A DNA stretch of 64,000 nt from Mediterraneibacter hominis (GCF_014287475.1 NZ_JACOPF010000004.1:62001-126000); one strand, 5' to 3'. Shown: positions 1 through 10,147, numbered from the stretch's first letter. Program-made: numbers and translations. Notes: generated by a model from the letters alone, not told the origin.

Positions 1-1235
1 TGTGGCTCTTCAAATCTTGGATTGTCAGATGTAATCACTGTCAGATCTGCAAGCCGTCCTGATACTTCCCCCATTTCATATCTGCGATCCTTCGATCGGT
101 TTCCTCCGCAGCCGAACACACAGACCAGTCTCTGCGGATGATATTCCTTCAGCGTTGTCAACAGGCTCTCCAGGCTCATTGCGTTGTGTGCATAGTCGAT
201 CATCAATGTAAAATCCTCTGAGACCTTCACCATCTCAATCCTGCCTTTGACCTTCGCTTGCTTCAGTGCTCTTTTAATCTTATCCGCCGGCACATCAAAA
301 TGACGGCACACCGCAATTGCTGTCAAAGAATTATAAACACTGAATGTCCCTGGAATATCGATCTCTACCTCCATATCCATAACACCTGAAGCATGGTATG
401 CCACCCCCAGGTAGCCCGGCCTGGTTACGAGATGCACATCCATAGCACGCAGATCTGCTTTCTTGGAAAATCCAAATGTCTCCGTCCGGCAAGCAGCATT
501 TTGAAAAACGTCTTCAAAATATTTATCGTCCACATTTGCAATTCCAATTCTGCACTGCTTAAACAACAACCCCTTGCATCTTTTATAGTCTTCAAAATCC
601 TTATGTTCATTGGGCCCGATATGATCTTTTCCCAGATTCGTAAAAATCCCTATCTCAAACGGAATCCCTGCGGTTCTATGAAGCATCAAGCCTTGGGAGG
701 ACACTTCCATTACAACACTGTCGCAGCCTTCCTTGAGCATCCTGGCAAAATACTGGTGGATCGTATAAGACTCCGGTGTTGTATTCGCTGCCGGAATCCT
801 TTCCTCACCAATGATCGCCTCAATGGTTCCGATTAACCCTACCTTATGTCCTACCTCCTCTAAAATCGATTTGATCAGATAGGTCGTAGTAGTCTTTCCC
901 TTTGTCCCTGTGATTCCGATGATTTTCAGCTTCTCTGCAGGATAACCAAAATATGCCGCTGACATCAAGGCAAGGGCATACCGGGAGTCGCTGACCTTTA
1001 TCACCGTCACCCCCTCTGGCGCGTCCACCTTTCTTTGCACAATCACTGCCGCTGCTTTCTTATCTGCCACTTCCTTTACATACGCATGCCCGTCAGATAC
1101 TGCTCCACAGATACATACAAATACAGAACCTGCCTCTACTTTCCGAGAATCATTGACAAGCGTTGTCACCTCCGTCTCATCACTTCCCTGGATCACTTCA
1201 TATTCCAAACGTTCTAGTAACTCATTTAGTTTCAT
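1..1235 (-). CDS. murE: UDP-N-acetylmuramoyl-tripeptide synthetase MurE, 3' end beyond window
   Basis: Cytoplasmic peptidoglycan precursor ligase that adds the third stem residue to UDP-MurNAc-L-Ala-D-Glu using ATP. About 411 residues are visible from an ATG at 1235, which follows a strong GAGGAGG-type RBS. The Mur ligase P-loop ITGTKGKTT lies near residues 108-116. The last visible residues read SDNPRFEEP, the DNPR signature of meso-diaminopimelate-adding enzymes, so the wall should be of the DAP type. The C-terminus is cut off by the window edge, so the gene is partial only for that reason. The upstream acyltransferase gene ends 76 bp away and a possible own promoter sits over its stop codon. 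Confidence 0.95.
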   Translation of the reverse strand, partial: MKLNELLERLEYEVIQGSDETEVTTLVNDSRKVEAGSVFVCICGAVSDGHAYVKEVADKKAAAVIVQRKVDAPEGVTVIKVSDSRYALALMSAAYFGYPAEKLKIIGITGTKGKTTTTYLIKSILEEVGHKVGLIGTIEAIIGEERIPAANTTPESYTIHQYFARMLKEGCDSVVMEVSSQGLMLHRTAGIPFEIGIFTNLGKDHIGPNEHKDFEDYKRCKGLLFKQCRIGIANVDDKYFEDVFQNAACRTETFGFSKKADLRAMDVHLVTRPGYLGVAYHASGVMDMEVEIDIPGTFSVYNSLTAIAVCRHFDVPADKIKRALKQAKVKGRIEMVKVSEDFTLMIDYAHNAMSLESLLTTLKEYHPQRLVCVFGCGGNRSKDRRYEMGEVSGRLADLTVITSDNPRFEEP

Positions 1236-1298
1236 TCTTTACTCCTCCTCAGGAAACCTCTGCCTCTTTATCAGGCCGGATTTGTCTCAATACGTTTT

Positions 1299-1327
1299 AT
1301 TATAACAGCATTTATGTTATTTGTCTG
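1299..1327 (-). promoter_or_regulatory. candidate sigma-A promoter of murE
   Basis: On the minus strand there is a perfect TATAAT (1299-1304) 17 bp from CAGACA (1322-1327), overlapping the stop of the upstream acyltransferase gene. The -35 is poor, so this is only a candidate. Confidence 0.35.
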
Positions 1328-2343
1328 CCCCAGGAACATTTTCGTATCAGGAATACAGATACATATGAAGCCGCGGCAATTGTGCCAATCAAAAGAGGAA
1401 TCGCTGCCCACGCCGTAAAATCCCCAGGCTCCATATATTTTTTATAATTGTCCAGAAAGAGGATATGGATTAGATAGATACCAAATGAACAGGAACAAAT
1501 ACGGTCGATCCAGCTTTTAAGTCTTCCCTCTGGCTCAAACCGGCATTTTTTAAACCGAATTGCCCAGAGAAAGAACGCTGCTGAACCGGCTGCTATAAAC
1601 GGACAGCCATATTCTAAAACCTTCTCGCAATGTTCCCCTGTCTGTACTGTCATTCCGGCAGTTATACCGAATACCGCAGCCATGTTTGCCGCAAATATAA
1701 GAAATGCTGTCCTCTGTCCAAGTCGGATATGCTTTCTATACCGATAGATATAATATCCGATAAATACATAATACATATAGACTTTATCCCCGATTAGCGG
1801 CAGAGCATAGTAAGCCTCTTCGTGGACAAGCGAAGAGACATAATTGAAGATTGTCGTCACACTAATCACTGCCAGAAATGCGTATTCCAGCTTTATTCCC
1901 ATAAACCGGCACATAACCTGCAAAAAAGGAATCACCAGGTATATGGGGATCATCGCATACAAATACCACAGATGCGGTTCTGTAGGCACATACAAAATAT
2001 CGCCTAAATCATACGGGGTTTTCATATAAAATGTATTCCACAGGTAATAGACAATGCTCCACACCACCAAAGCCACCACAAACCGCAAAAGTCTCCTGAC
2101 ATGTTTTTCAAACGGCTCTTCTCTTCCCAGCAGAAGCGCCCCGGTAATCATAAAAAAGCAGGGAACACTCACCCGTGCCACTGTATCTAATACCAGAGAA
2201 AAATAATATTCCCCGGCAGAAATTTCTCCATACGCACGACAAAAATAATTCGTTACATGAATGGCAATCACAAAAAGAAAGGAAACCATTCGGATGAACT
2301 CCAGATTATAATCCCTTTTTCTTATCTTCGGCTTTTCCTTCAT
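1312..2343 (-). CDS. membrane acyltransferase family 3 (OafA/WecH-like)
   Basis: A 343-residue, strongly hydrophobic protein with about ten predicted membrane helices. The N-terminal region has the family layout: [13 protein letters not shown] followed by an AIHVTNYF segment whose His corresponds to the conserved His of the acyltransferase-3 family, and later an EPHLWYLYAMIP motif typical of WecH/YiaH-like members. The family transfers acetyl or other acyl groups to sugars or cell-surface polymers. The gene overlaps the 3' end of dinB by 38 bp, so it is probably co-transcribed with it. The acceptor cannot be told from sequence. Confidence 0.8.
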   Translation of the reverse strand: MKEKPKIRKRDYNLEFIRMVSFLFVIAIHVTNYFCRAYGEISAGEYYFSLVLDTVARVSVPCFFMITGALLLGREEPFEKHVRRLLRFVVALVVWSIVYYLWNTFYMKTPYDLGDILYVPTEPHLWYLYAMIPIYLVIPFLQVMCRFMGIKLEYAFLAVISVTTIFNYVSSLVHEEAYYALPLIGDKVYMYYVFIGYYIYRYRKHIRLGQRTAFLIFAANMAAVFGITAGMTVQTGEHCEKVLEYGCPFIAAGSAAFFLWAIRFKKCRFEPEGRLKSWIDRICSCSFGIYLIHILFLDNYKKYMEPGDFTAWAAIPLLIGTIAAASYVSVFLIRKCSWGRQIT

Positions 2344-3562
2344 TTCTTTTTTTCCTCTTACTTCCCCTTCTCAAAAATGTTCCCTTAACGACCGCACCTT
2401 TTCCAAATCGTGCATTTAATTCTTCCACAGCCGCATTTAGTTTCTTATGCTTTTCATCCGGAGGCTTGGGCAGCTCCACATCAAAAATGGTAATCTGTTC
2501 CGGCTCTGTTTCATCTACCAGCTTTGCTGTACGGATTCCAAGAAGCCTTACCGGTTCTCCGTTCCATACCTCTTTAAACAGACGGAGTGCTGTTTCATAT
2601 AAAATTTGAGGTTTGTTTGACGGTCTGTCTAACTGCATTTGATGAGAAATCGTCTGAAAATCATAGTATTTGATTTCCATACTTACCATATATGCTTTCT
2701 GTCCCGCTTTTTTCAGCCTCATTCCCACGCTGTCCGCCAGTCTGTCAAAAACCTGCTGTATCTCTTCTAAGGTTCTCGCGTCCTCCGACAGAGTCGTTGA
2801 ATTTCCGATTCCTTTTGCCTCTGTCTGCTCTGACTGCACCAAGGAGTGATCGATACCGTTGGCAAATTCCCAGAGCATTTTCCCATGACTTTTTAAATGC
2901 AGCGCTATCAGCCTTGGATCTGCCTGCGCCAAATCCCCTATCGTCTGAATTTCCAGCTTTTTTAACGTCTCTACACTGGAATGTCCCGCCATATATAATT
3001 CCCCGATTGGCAGCGGCCACATTTTCACCTGAATTTCTTCTGGAAATAATGTATGTACTTTATCTGGCTTCTCAAAATCCGATGCCATTTTCGCCAACAG
3101 CTTGTTCGTAGAGATTCCAATGTTCACTGTGAATCCAAATTTTTCCCGTATTCCATTCTTTATCTCAAAGGCAGCATCTACACAGGAAGGATACTTTCCT
3201 GCTATAGATGTAAAATCCATGTAGCACTCATCTATGCTGACCTGTTCTATCTCCTTTGTATACGTCTTAAGATATGTGATCAGACGCCGACTTTTTTCCT
3301 TGTACATCGCGCGATCCGGCGCTTCCATCACCAGGTTTGGACACTTACGAAAGGCATTCGCAACGGGTTCCCCCGTGCGGATGCCATATCGTTTTGCAGG
3401 CAGAGACTTCGCAAGCACTACACCTCGGCGTGCTTTCTGATCGCCGCCGATAATCGCCGGTATCGTACGTAAGTCCTGCTTTGCACCACTTTTCAATTGC
3501 TCTACTGCCGTCCAGCTTAAATAGGCCGAGTTGACGTCAATATGGAAAATGGTAGGTCTCAT
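2306..3562 (-). CDS. dinB: DNA polymerase IV (Y family)
   Basis: Error-prone translesion polymerase, 418 residues. The catalytic carboxylates are visible in [12 protein letters not shown] at the N-terminus and in SIDECYMDF near residue 105, with the [20 protein letters not shown] block of the palm following. The little-finger domain follows, and a QITIF pentamer near the C-terminus matches a beta-clamp binding motif. The tail is very basic and lysine-rich. The ATG shares four bases (ATGA, 3559-3562) with the clpB stop, so translation is probably coupled to clpB and the gene may be co-transcribed under CIRCE/HrcA control, which is an unusual link between heat shock and translesion synthesis. 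Confidence 0.95.
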   Translation of the reverse strand: MRPTIFHIDVNSAYLSWTAVEQLKSGAKQDLRTIPAIIGGDQKARRGVVLAKSLPAKRYGIRTGEPVANAFRKCPNLVMEAPDRAMYKEKSRRLITYLKTYTKEIEQVSIDECYMDFTSIAGKYPSCVDAAFEIKNGIREKFGFTVNIGISTNKLLAKMASDFEKPDKVHTLFPEEIQVKMWPLPIGELYMAGHSSVETLKKLEIQTIGDLAQADPRLIALHLKSHGKMLWEFANGIDHSLVQSEQTEAKGIGNSTTLSEDARTLEEIQQVFDRLADSVGMRLKKAGQKAYMVSMEIKYYDFQTISHQMQLDRPSNKPQILYETALRLFKEVWNGEPVRLLGIRTAKLVDETEPEQITIFDVELPKPPDEKHKKLNAAVEELNARFGKGAVVKGTFLRRGSKRKKRNEGKAEDKKKGL

Positions 3563-6156
3563 GCAATAACCTGTCCTTTCACCCTCGCCTCTAGTTTTCC
3601 ATCAGAAGCATCTATTATGATAGTATCCTCTCTTCCTACATTCCCTGCAAGAATCAATCTCGCTGCCAATGTCTCTACGTTTTTCTGCAGGTATCTCTTA
3701 AGCGGTCTTGCCCCGTACATCGGATCATATCCGCCTTCTACGACAAAGCTCTTCGCAGCCTCTGTCAGTTCAATTCTTAGTTCTTTCTCCTGAAGACGTC
3801 TGTTGACATCCGCTATTAACAAATCAATGATCGCACGAATATTTGTTTTCGTCAATGGTTTGAACATGATTATTTCATCCAATCTGTTTAAAAATTCCGG
3901 TCTGAAATGTCCTCTCAAATCGTGCATTACCATCTCTTGGCTGCGTTCCTCTATCGTTCCGTCTTCCCGAATTCCTTCCAACAAATATCCTGCGCCGATA
4001 TTGGAGGTCATAATCAGTATCGTATTCTTAAAGTCTACTGTGCGTCCCTGTGAATCTGTAATACGCCCGTCGTCCAACACTTGAAGCAGTACATTAAATA
4101 CATCCGGATGTGCCTTTTCAATCTCGTCAAACAATACAACGGAATATGGTTTTCTTCTGACTGCTTCCGTAAGCTGTCCTCCCTCGTCATATCCTACATA
4201 TCCCGGAGGCGCCCCGATAAGTCGGGATACAGAATACTTTTCCATATACTCGCTCATATCAATGCGAACCATATTGTTCTCGTCATCAAACAAATCTGCG
4301 GCAAGCGCTTTGGCAAGCTCTGTTTTTCCAACCCCCGTAGGGCCTAGAAACAAGAAAGAACCGATTGGTTTAGAAGGGTCTTTGATCCCTGCCTTGGAAC
4401 GGATAATCGCCTCCGTCACCAATTCCACGCCTTCCTCCTGTCCGATCACACGCTTATGCAGCTCCTCTGCAAGATGGAGTGTTTTATTTCTCTCACTTTC
4501 GTTTAATTTTGCTACCGGAATTCCTGTCCATCTGGATATGATTCTTGCAATTTCTTCCTCTGTAACAGCTTCGTGAACCAGGCTTAAATCCTTTGCCTTT
4601 ACCTTTTCTTCCTCGTCCTCCAGCTGTTTTTGAAGCTGTGGAAGCTTTCCATACTGAAGCTCTGCCGCCTTGTTCAAATCATATTCCCGCTGTGCCTTTT
4701 GTATTTCCTTATTTACCTGCTCTATTTCTTCGCGAATTTTCTGCACCCGTTCAACGGAGGTTTTTTCATTTTCCCACTGTACCTTCTTCCCCGCATACTC
4801 TTCTTTTAGTTCAGACAGTTCTTCCTGAAGATGCTCCAGCCGTTCTCTGCTTAAGCGATCCTCTTCTTTTTTCAATGCCTCTTCCTCAATCTCCAGTTGC
4901 ATAACCCGTCTTCTAAGTTCGTCCAGCTCTGTAGGCATGGAATCCAGCTCCGTCTTTATCAGTGCACACGCCTCATCTACCAGGTCGATCGCTTTATCCG
5001 GCAGAAAACGATCGGATATATACCGGTTCGATAGGGTTGCCGCAGCCACCAGTGCACTGTCTGTAATCTTCACTCCATGAAATACTTCATAGCGTTCTTT
5101 TAGCCCGCGCAGAATCGATATTGCATCTTCCACAGTAGGCTCCTCTACCATGACGGGCTGGAAACGGCGTTCCAACGCCGCGTCTTTTTCAATATACTGT
5201 CTGTATTCATCCAGCGTTGTCGCACCGATACAGTGTAATTCTCCCCGCGCAAGCATTGGCTTTAGCATATTTCCTGCATCCATTGCACCGTCTGTTTTTC
5301 CTGCTCCTACGATTGTATGCAGCTCATCGATAAACAGAATAATTTTTCCGTCGCTGTTCTTTACTTCCTCTAATACTGCCTTTAATCGTTCTTCAAATTC
5401 TCCGCGGTATTTTGCCCCTGCTACCAGCGCTCCCATATCCAGGGAAAAAATCGTCTTTTCCTTAAGGCCCTCCGGAACATCCCCACTGACAATTCTCTGT
5501 GCAAGTCCTTCTACTACTGCTGTTTTACCGACACCCGGTTCCCCTATCAAGACAGGGTTATTCTTTGTCTTACGCGAGAGAATTCGGACTACGTTCCGGA
5601 TTTCTTCATCCCTTCCTATGACTGGATCTAATTTCTGGTCCCGCGCCCGTTCCACCAGATCTTGCCCGTATTTATTCAATGTGTCATACGTTGCTTCTGG
5701 ATTATCACTGGTCACCTTCTGGTTTCCGCGCACAGTAGAAAGCGCCTGCAAAAAGCCCTCTCTGCTGATCCCAAACTCTCTGAAAAGTGGTTTTACGTCT
5801 CTGCCTGCATATTTCAGCAGGGATAAAAACAAATGCTCAACAGATACATATTCATCTCCCATCTGCTTCGCCTCGTCTTCTGCGTGTATCAGGACATTGT
5901 TCAAATCCTGGCCTACAAATACCTGTCCTCCCTGTACTTTTGGACGTTTGCGCAGCAGCTCCTCCGTCCGGTTGACAAACAGAGACCCTTGAATACTCAT
6001 TTTCTCAAGCAGTTTTAAAATAAGACTGTCATCCTGCGTGACAAGAGCATACAAAAGATGTTCCTGTGCAAGTTCCTGGTTTCCATATTCATAAGCCAAT
6101 TTCTCGCAGGACTGCACCGCCTGCATAGAATTCTGCGTAAATTTATTTATGTTCAT
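3559..6156 (-). CDS. clpB: ATP-dependent disaggregase ClpB
   Basis: Hexameric AAA+ chaperone that resolubilises protein aggregates together with DnaK. At 865 residues it has the normal full length: Clp N-domain repeats (about 1-145), first AAA+ module with GEPGVGKT and [11 protein letters not shown], the long coiled-coil M domain (about 405-530, very rich in Glu/Lys) that distinguishes ClpB from ClpA/C, second AAA+ module with GPTGVGKT and GYVGYDEGG, and a D2-small domain. The ATG at 6156 follows AAGGAGG. Upstream there is a CIRCE operator overlapping a consensus promoter, so HrcA repression is expected. Confidence 0.97.
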   Translation of the reverse strand: MNINKFTQNSMQAVQSCEKLAYEYGNQELAQEHLLYALVTQDDSLILKLLEKMSIQGSLFVNRTEELLRKRPKVQGGQVFVGQDLNNVLIHAEDEAKQMGDEYVSVEHLFLSLLKYAGRDVKPLFREFGISREGFLQALSTVRGNQKVTSDNPEATYDTLNKYGQDLVERARDQKLDPVIGRDEEIRNVVRILSRKTKNNPVLIGEPGVGKTAVVEGLAQRIVSGDVPEGLKEKTIFSLDMGALVAGAKYRGEFEERLKAVLEEVKNSDGKIILFIDELHTIVGAGKTDGAMDAGNMLKPMLARGELHCIGATTLDEYRQYIEKDAALERRFQPVMVEEPTVEDAISILRGLKERYEVFHGVKITDSALVAAATLSNRYISDRFLPDKAIDLVDEACALIKTELDSMPTELDELRRRVMQLEIEEEALKKEEDRLSRERLEHLQEELSELKEEYAGKKVQWENEKTSVERVQKIREEIEQVNKEIQKAQREYDLNKAAELQYGKLPQLQKQLEDEEEKVKAKDLSLVHEAVTEEEIARIISRWTGIPVAKLNESERNKTLHLAEELHKRVIGQEEGVELVTEAIIRSKAGIKDPSKPIGSFLFLGPTGVGKTELAKALAADLFDDENNMVRIDMSEYMEKYSVSRLIGAPPGYVGYDEGGQLTEAVRRKPYSVVLFDEIEKAHPDVFNVLLQVLDDGRITDSQGRTVDFKNTILIMTSNIGAGYLLEGIREDGTIEERSQEMVMHDLRGHFRPEFLNRLDEIIMFKPLTKTNIRAIIDLLIADVNRRLQEKELRIELTEAAKSFVVEGGYDPMYGARPLKRYLQKNVETLAARLILAGNVGREDTIIIDASDGKLEARVKGQVIA

Positions 6157-6197
6157 AGCAAATCCTCCTTCACTATTCGTTTCATTGTTCTATAAGT

Positions 6198-6226
6198 AAT
6201 ATAGCAATGATTATTAGCACTGTCAA
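6198..6226 (-). promoter_or_regulatory. sigma-A promoter of clpB
   Basis: On the minus strand TTGACA (6221-6226) and TATATT (6198-6203) are separated by exactly 17 bp. The -35 box lies inside the CIRCE element, so HrcA binding would block RNA polymerase directly. Confidence 0.85.
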
Positions 6227-6240
6227 GCATCGAGTGCTAA
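6214..6240. promoter_or_regulatory. CIRCE operator (HrcA site) of clpB
   Basis: Inverted repeat TTAGCACTG-N9-GAGTGCTAA, one base away from the canonical TTAGCACTC-N9-GAGTGCTAA. It matches the perfect copy before groES in this window. CIRCE is the established binding site of the heat-shock repressor HrcA. Confidence 0.93.
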
Positions 6241-6316
6241 TTTTAGATATTGTTTATACTTTATTATACTTATTCCTTGATAATCTTAAAATCGCATAAA
6301 GATTGTATTCCTTCTA

Positions 6317-6345
6317 TTGACAACTGACAACCCTAATATTAATAT
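6317..6345 (+). promoter_or_regulatory. sigma-A promoter of the betaine transport operon
   Basis: TTGACA (6317-6322), 17-bp spacer, TAATAT (6340-6345). It is nearly consensus and is overlapped by the inverted repeat 6325-6355, as expected for an autorepressed operon. Confidence 0.8.
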
Positions 6346-6355
6346 TGGGTTGTCA
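6325..6355. promoter_or_regulatory. candidate BusR-type operator
   Basis: Perfect 9-bp inverted repeat TGACAACCC (6325-6333) and GGGTTGTCA (6347-6355) around an AT-only centre. A further TGACAAC lies just upstream at 6318-6324 as a direct repeat. The site covers the spacer and -10 of the promoter directly before the regulator gene. Wide-spaced TGAC/GTCA half-sites fit BusR-like repressors; that this protein binds here is inference from position. Confidence 0.7.
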
Positions 6356-6382
6356 ATACTTGAATATATAAGGAGCGCTATT

Positions 6383-7000
6383 ATGAGAATTTCAAAAAAC
6401 ATCCCCATCTATGGCCGCGTCGCCTACGATATTGCCTCACAGATTGCGAACGGAAAGCTGGCGGAGGGGCAGCGCTTTTCCGGACGTTCTTTGATGGGTT
6501 CCCAATATGGGGTATCTTCTGAGACAATCCGGCGTGCCATGAATTTACTTTCTAATATGAATATAATCGAAATTCAACAAAATGTAGGCGCGACCATTAT
6601 ATCTCGGCAGAATGCACTTGTCTATGTGGAGCAATACAAGGTAGACAACGATTTAAGAGCTTTGAAATCCCAGTTAAAAGAGTTGACTTCCCAAAGAGAT
6701 CAGCTAAACCGAGATATTTATGATACCTTCTTAAAAATCATGGATTTAGAGGAACGTTTTAAGGACAGTGAGCAGCTTAAGACCTATGAATTTACTGTTC
6801 GTGCAGACAGCAAGGCAGCTGGAAAGACACTCGCTGACATACAATTCAGGCAGAGCACCGGCGGTACAGTTGTCGCTATCCGAAGAGACGGAAAGATACA
6901 GCTCTCCCCTGATTCAGAAACTACGCTGTATATCGGCGATGTTCTTGTCGTAGCATGCAATGTAGCCAGCATCAGCTATATCACAGAACTCGTCGGCTGA
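6383..7000 (+). CDS. busR: GntR-type regulator with RCK_C domain, BusR-like (c-di-AMP responsive)
   Basis: A 205-residue protein with an N-terminal GntR winged helix (about 8-75), a coiled coil (about 88-125, rich in Leu, Lys, Gln, Glu) and a C-terminal TrkA-C/RCK_C domain (about 130-205). This architecture is that of BusR, which in Lactococcus and Streptococcus represses the betaine transporter genes and senses cyclic di-AMP through the RCK_C domain. The start is taken at ATG 6383 after AAGGAGCG; the reading frame is open further upstream but would run through the operator. The next two genes encode a betaine transporter on the same strand, so the assignment is strong. Binding of c-di-AMP here is inferred from architecture. 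Confidence 0.88.
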   Translation: MRISKNIPIYGRVAYDIASQIANGKLAEGQRFSGRSLMGSQYGVSSETIRRAMNLLSNMNIIEIQQNVGATIISRQNALVYVEQYKVDNDLRALKSQLKELTSQRDQLNRDIYDTFLKIMDLEERFKDSEQLKTYEFTVRADSKAAGKTLADIQFRQSTGGTVVAIRRDGKIQLSPDSETTLYIGDVLVVACNVASISYITELVG

Positions 7001-7041
7001 TTCTAATTTTTACTATATTATGTACAGGAGGACTTTTATTT

Positions 7042-8928
7042 ATGAAAAAGATTCTATCTCTTACCGTCGCCTCCATACTGCTGTCGGGCACTTTTTTCTC
7101 CATTGTTCCCGCTGTTCAAACAGAGGCGGCAGAGACAAAAGGAAAACAGGAGATTGTTTTTGCCGATGTAGGCTGGGATTCTGTGAAGCTCAACAACGCC
7201 ATTGCAGGGCTGATCGCCGAAGAGGTTTTTGGATATACCTGGGTGGAAGTGCCCGGTTCTACCCCTATCACCCATGAAGCATTGATGAAAAATGAAATCG
7301 ATGTAAACATGGAGGAATGGACAAATAATATTCCGACCTATCAAAGCGATCTGGAGGACGGCACTTTTACAGAGCTTGGAATCAATTTTGACGATAATTA
7401 CCAGGGATTGTATATTCCTCGGTATGTAGCTGATGAATATCCAGATCTCAAAACCGTTCAAGATCTGGAAAAATATCCGGAACTCTTTCCAGATCCGGAA
7501 GATACCTCCAAAGGAATCATCTATGGCGGAATTCCTGGCTGGGAAGCTACTGAAATTATGCAAAAGAAGATAGATGCCTACGGTCTGGATCAGTATTATA
7601 ATTACCTCGTTCCAGGCAGCAATGCCGCCTTAGACTCTACAATTACTTCCGCCTGGGACAAAGAAGAGCCTTTTGTCGCATATTACTGGGAGCCCACATG
7701 GCTCATGGGAAAATATGATCTGGTTTTGCTTGAAGACAGCCCCTATGATCCCAATACTTATCACGACGGTATCGGTGCGTACCCTGCTGTGACTGTAACC
7801 GTAGCTGCAAGTAATGAATTTGCCAAATCCAATCCCGAATTTTGTGAATTTTTATCTAACTATCACACCGGTTCCGAACTCATCAGCGAGGGACTTGCCT
7901 ATATGCAGAAAAACGATCCGGATGACCATGAAGCGGCCGCAAAATATCTTTTAAAGCAGCATCCCGAATTGATAGAAGAATGGCTCACTTCAGAACAGGC
8001 AGAACTGCTCAATGCCAGCTTAGAGAAAGACTCTGGCACCGGCAATCACTCCGATTGGCTCTTTCATTTTCCAGTCGTATTCAGTCCGGATACAGTAGCA
8101 ATCGACAGCGCCGTGCGTGAATTTGCTGTCGCGGCAGATTCCGTGCTCCAGGCAGTCCAAAACGTTCTCGGAGGCCTGGTGAATTTGTTTAAATGGCTGC
8201 TGTCACATATCCCTTGGTTCTTGCTTCTCCTCCTTGTCTTTTTACTTGGATGGAGGGTTCGCCGCCGGATACGCAGCGGAATTCTATATGCGGCCATATT
8301 AAGTCTGGTCGGCATAGTAGGTTACTGGGATGAGATGTTGCTGACGCTTTCTATTGTACTGGCAAGCGTTGTGATTGCTCTCCTGCTCGGTCTCCCTGTA
8401 GGTATCCTGATCTCTAATTCTCAAAGAGCAAACCGGATTGTACGTCCTATTCTGGATACGATGCAGACTATGCCTGTATTCGTCTACTTGATTCCGGCGC
8501 TTCTTCTGTTCGGCATGGGCAATGCATCCGCGGTGATCGCAACAGTGATCTATGCGATTGTGCCTGTCATCCGTTTAACCAGCCTGGGAATTCGCCAGGT
8601 AGACAAAGAAGTCGTCGAGGCTGCGCGTTCCTTTGGCTCAACCAGGTGGCAGACTCTGTTTAAAGTACAGATACCGCAGGCAGTTCCTACAATTATGACC
8701 GGCGTGAACCAAACGTTAATGATGGCTATGGCAATGGTCGTTACTTGTTCTATGATCGGCGCTCGTGGTCTTGGCATGGAGGTGTTAAACGCAGTCAACC
8801 GTATCGAAATCGGACGCGGGCTTATTGCCGGTAGCTGTGTTGTTATCCTCGCCGTCGTGTTAGATCGTCTTACACAGGGCTGGTTCAACAAAAATAGTGA
8901 CAATACAGACAACGGAAATGAAGAGTAA
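7042..8928 (+). CDS. glycine betaine ABC transporter: binding protein fused to permease
   Basis: A 628-residue fusion. A signal peptide (about 1-30) precedes an OpuAC/ProX-type binding domain (about 36-340) with aromatic-rich segments such as EVPGSTPITHEAL and YYWEPTWLMG. After a linker come the ProW-type membrane helices from about 390, and a permease loop EAARSFGSTRWQTLFKVQIP (EAA motif) that docks on the ATPase. In lactococcal BusAB/OpuABC the permease comes first and the binding domain last; here the order is reversed, so the binding domain is tethered by the first membrane helix. The start is ATG 7042 after AGGAGG. It imports compatible solute for osmoprotection together with the next gene. 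Confidence 0.92.
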   Translation: MKKILSLTVASILLSGTFFSIVPAVQTEAAETKGKQEIVFADVGWDSVKLNNAIAGLIAEEVFGYTWVEVPGSTPITHEALMKNEIDVNMEEWTNNIPTYQSDLEDGTFTELGINFDDNYQGLYIPRYVADEYPDLKTVQDLEKYPELFPDPEDTSKGIIYGGIPGWEATEIMQKKIDAYGLDQYYNYLVPGSNAALDSTITSAWDKEEPFVAYYWEPTWLMGKYDLVLLEDSPYDPNTYHDGIGAYPAVTVTVAASNEFAKSNPEFCEFLSNYHTGSELISEGLAYMQKNDPDDHEAAAKYLLKQHPELIEEWLTSEQAELLNASLEKDSGTGNHSDWLFHFPVVFSPDTVAIDSAVREFAVAADSVLQAVQNVLGGLVNLFKWLLSHIPWFLLLLLVFLLGWRVRRRIRSGILYAAILSLVGIVGYWDEMLLTLSIVLASVVIALLLGLPVGILISNSQRANRIVRPILDTMQTMPVFVYLIPALLLFGMGNASAVIATVIYAIVPVIRLTSLGIRQVDKEVVEAARSFGSTRWQTLFKVQIPQAVPTIMTGVNQTLMMAMAMVVTCSMIGARGLGMEVLNAVNRIEIGRGLIAGSCVVILAVVLDRLTQGWFNKNSDNTDNGNEE

Positions 8929-8945
8929 AAGCTGGAGGAGAATAT

Positions 8946-10127
8946 ATGGATAGGAATGAAAATGTAATCGAAGTGCACCATGTAAGCAAATTATATGGAT
9001 TAAATAAAACAGAAGCTGTGCGGCTTATGGAGGCGGGCAGTCAAAAAAAAGAGGTGCAGAAAAAAACAGGGGTATCTGTGGCATTGTGGGATATTAATCT
9101 GGAAATTCCCCGCGGACAGATCTTCGTTATCATAGGTCTGTCTGGCTCTGGAAAATCTACACTCGTCCGGTGTTTTAACCGGCTGAATAAACCTACCTCC
9201 GGTTCTGTCTGCTTCAACGGAAGGGATCTTTCTAAGCTTTCCAAAAAAGAGCTGCTTACATTTCGCCGCAACAATATTTCTATGGTTTTTCAGTCCTTCG
9301 GACTGATGAGTCATCGGGATGTTCTGGGAAATGTCGCCTATGGTCTTGAAGTCAAAGGAGTTTCCAAGGCCGAGCGCGAAAAAAAGGCAATGGAAGTCAT
9401 CTCAATGGTCGGTCTATCCGGCTGGGAGCATCAGTCCTGCAAAAATCTTTCCGGCGGTATGCGCCAGCGTGTAGGTATCGCACGCGCACTTGCCAATGAC
9501 CCAGATGTACTTTTGATGGATGAGCCGTTTTCTGCACTGGATCCTCTCGTTCGGCAGGATATGCAGTTTGAACTTCTTCAAATACAGCGTAAGCTTAAAA
9601 AAACAGTGATATTTATTACCCATGATATTGATGAAGCGTTTAAGCTTGGAGACACTGTGGCAATTATGAAAGATGGAAAATTAGTCCAGGTTGACACTCC
9701 GGAGCAGATGAGTGAACACCCTGCCAATGAATATGTAGAAGCCTTTATCAATAATGCAGATAAGTCTCATGTGCTCTGTGTCCACAACATCATGATCACA
9801 CCAAAGGCATTGATCCAGACAGATGATGGGCCAGAACACGCCATTCGTGTAATGAATAAAAATGAACTGTCTACCGTATATGTCGTAGATAAGGATCTGC
9901 ACCTAGCCGGAGTTCTCACCATCAATGACGCTCTGCGCGCCAGAAAGGAGCATCTCCTCATTACAGATATTATGGAAAAGGAAATACCCGTGGTAGATAC
10001 CGATACCCTGGTAGCCGATATTATGGCTTTGGCTGCCTCGGCGCATTACCCAATCGCCGCTGTAGGAAAAGATGGACAGCTCAAGGGAATTGTGACAAAG
10101 GCAAAGGTATTGTCCTCATTGGCGTAA
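8946..10127 (+). CDS. opuAA: glycine betaine ABC transporter ATP-binding subunit with CBS pair
   Basis: A 393-residue ProV/OpuAA-type ATPase. Walker A GLSGSGKST lies near residues 64-72, then a Q-loop FQSFGLMSH, the signature LSGGMRQRVGIARAL, Walker B VLLMDEPFSALD and the switch His in FITHDIDEA. Two CBS domains fill the C-terminus (about 265-393); in this family they gate transport by ionic strength, and in some members they bind c-di-AMP. An N-terminal insertion rich in Lys and Gln before Walker A is typical of ProV. The gene follows the fusion permease by 17 bp with a GGAGGAG RBS, and the operon ends at the hairpin 10148-10180. Confidence 0.95.
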   Translation: MDRNENVIEVHHVSKLYGLNKTEAVRLMEAGSQKKEVQKKTGVSVALWDINLEIPRGQIFVIIGLSGSGKSTLVRCFNRLNKPTSGSVCFNGRDLSKLSKKELLTFRRNNISMVFQSFGLMSHRDVLGNVAYGLEVKGVSKAEREKKAMEVISMVGLSGWEHQSCKNLSGGMRQRVGIARALANDPDVLLMDEPFSALDPLVRQDMQFELLQIQRKLKKTVIFITHDIDEAFKLGDTVAIMKDGKLVQVDTPEQMSEHPANEYVEAFINNADKSHVLCVHNIMITPKALIQTDDGPEHAIRVMNKNELSTVYVVDKDLHLAGVLTINDALRARKEHLLITDIMEKEIPVVDTDTLVADIMALAASAHYPIAAVGKDGQLKGIVTKAKVLSSLA

Positions 10128-10147
10128 CTTATTTTTCGCTAAAGCAA

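Noticed and set aside
5150-5992. 280-codon open frame on the plus strand inside clpB
   Set aside because: It is the antisense shadow of a strongly conserved gene; no RBS and Ser/Pro-rich nonsense composition.
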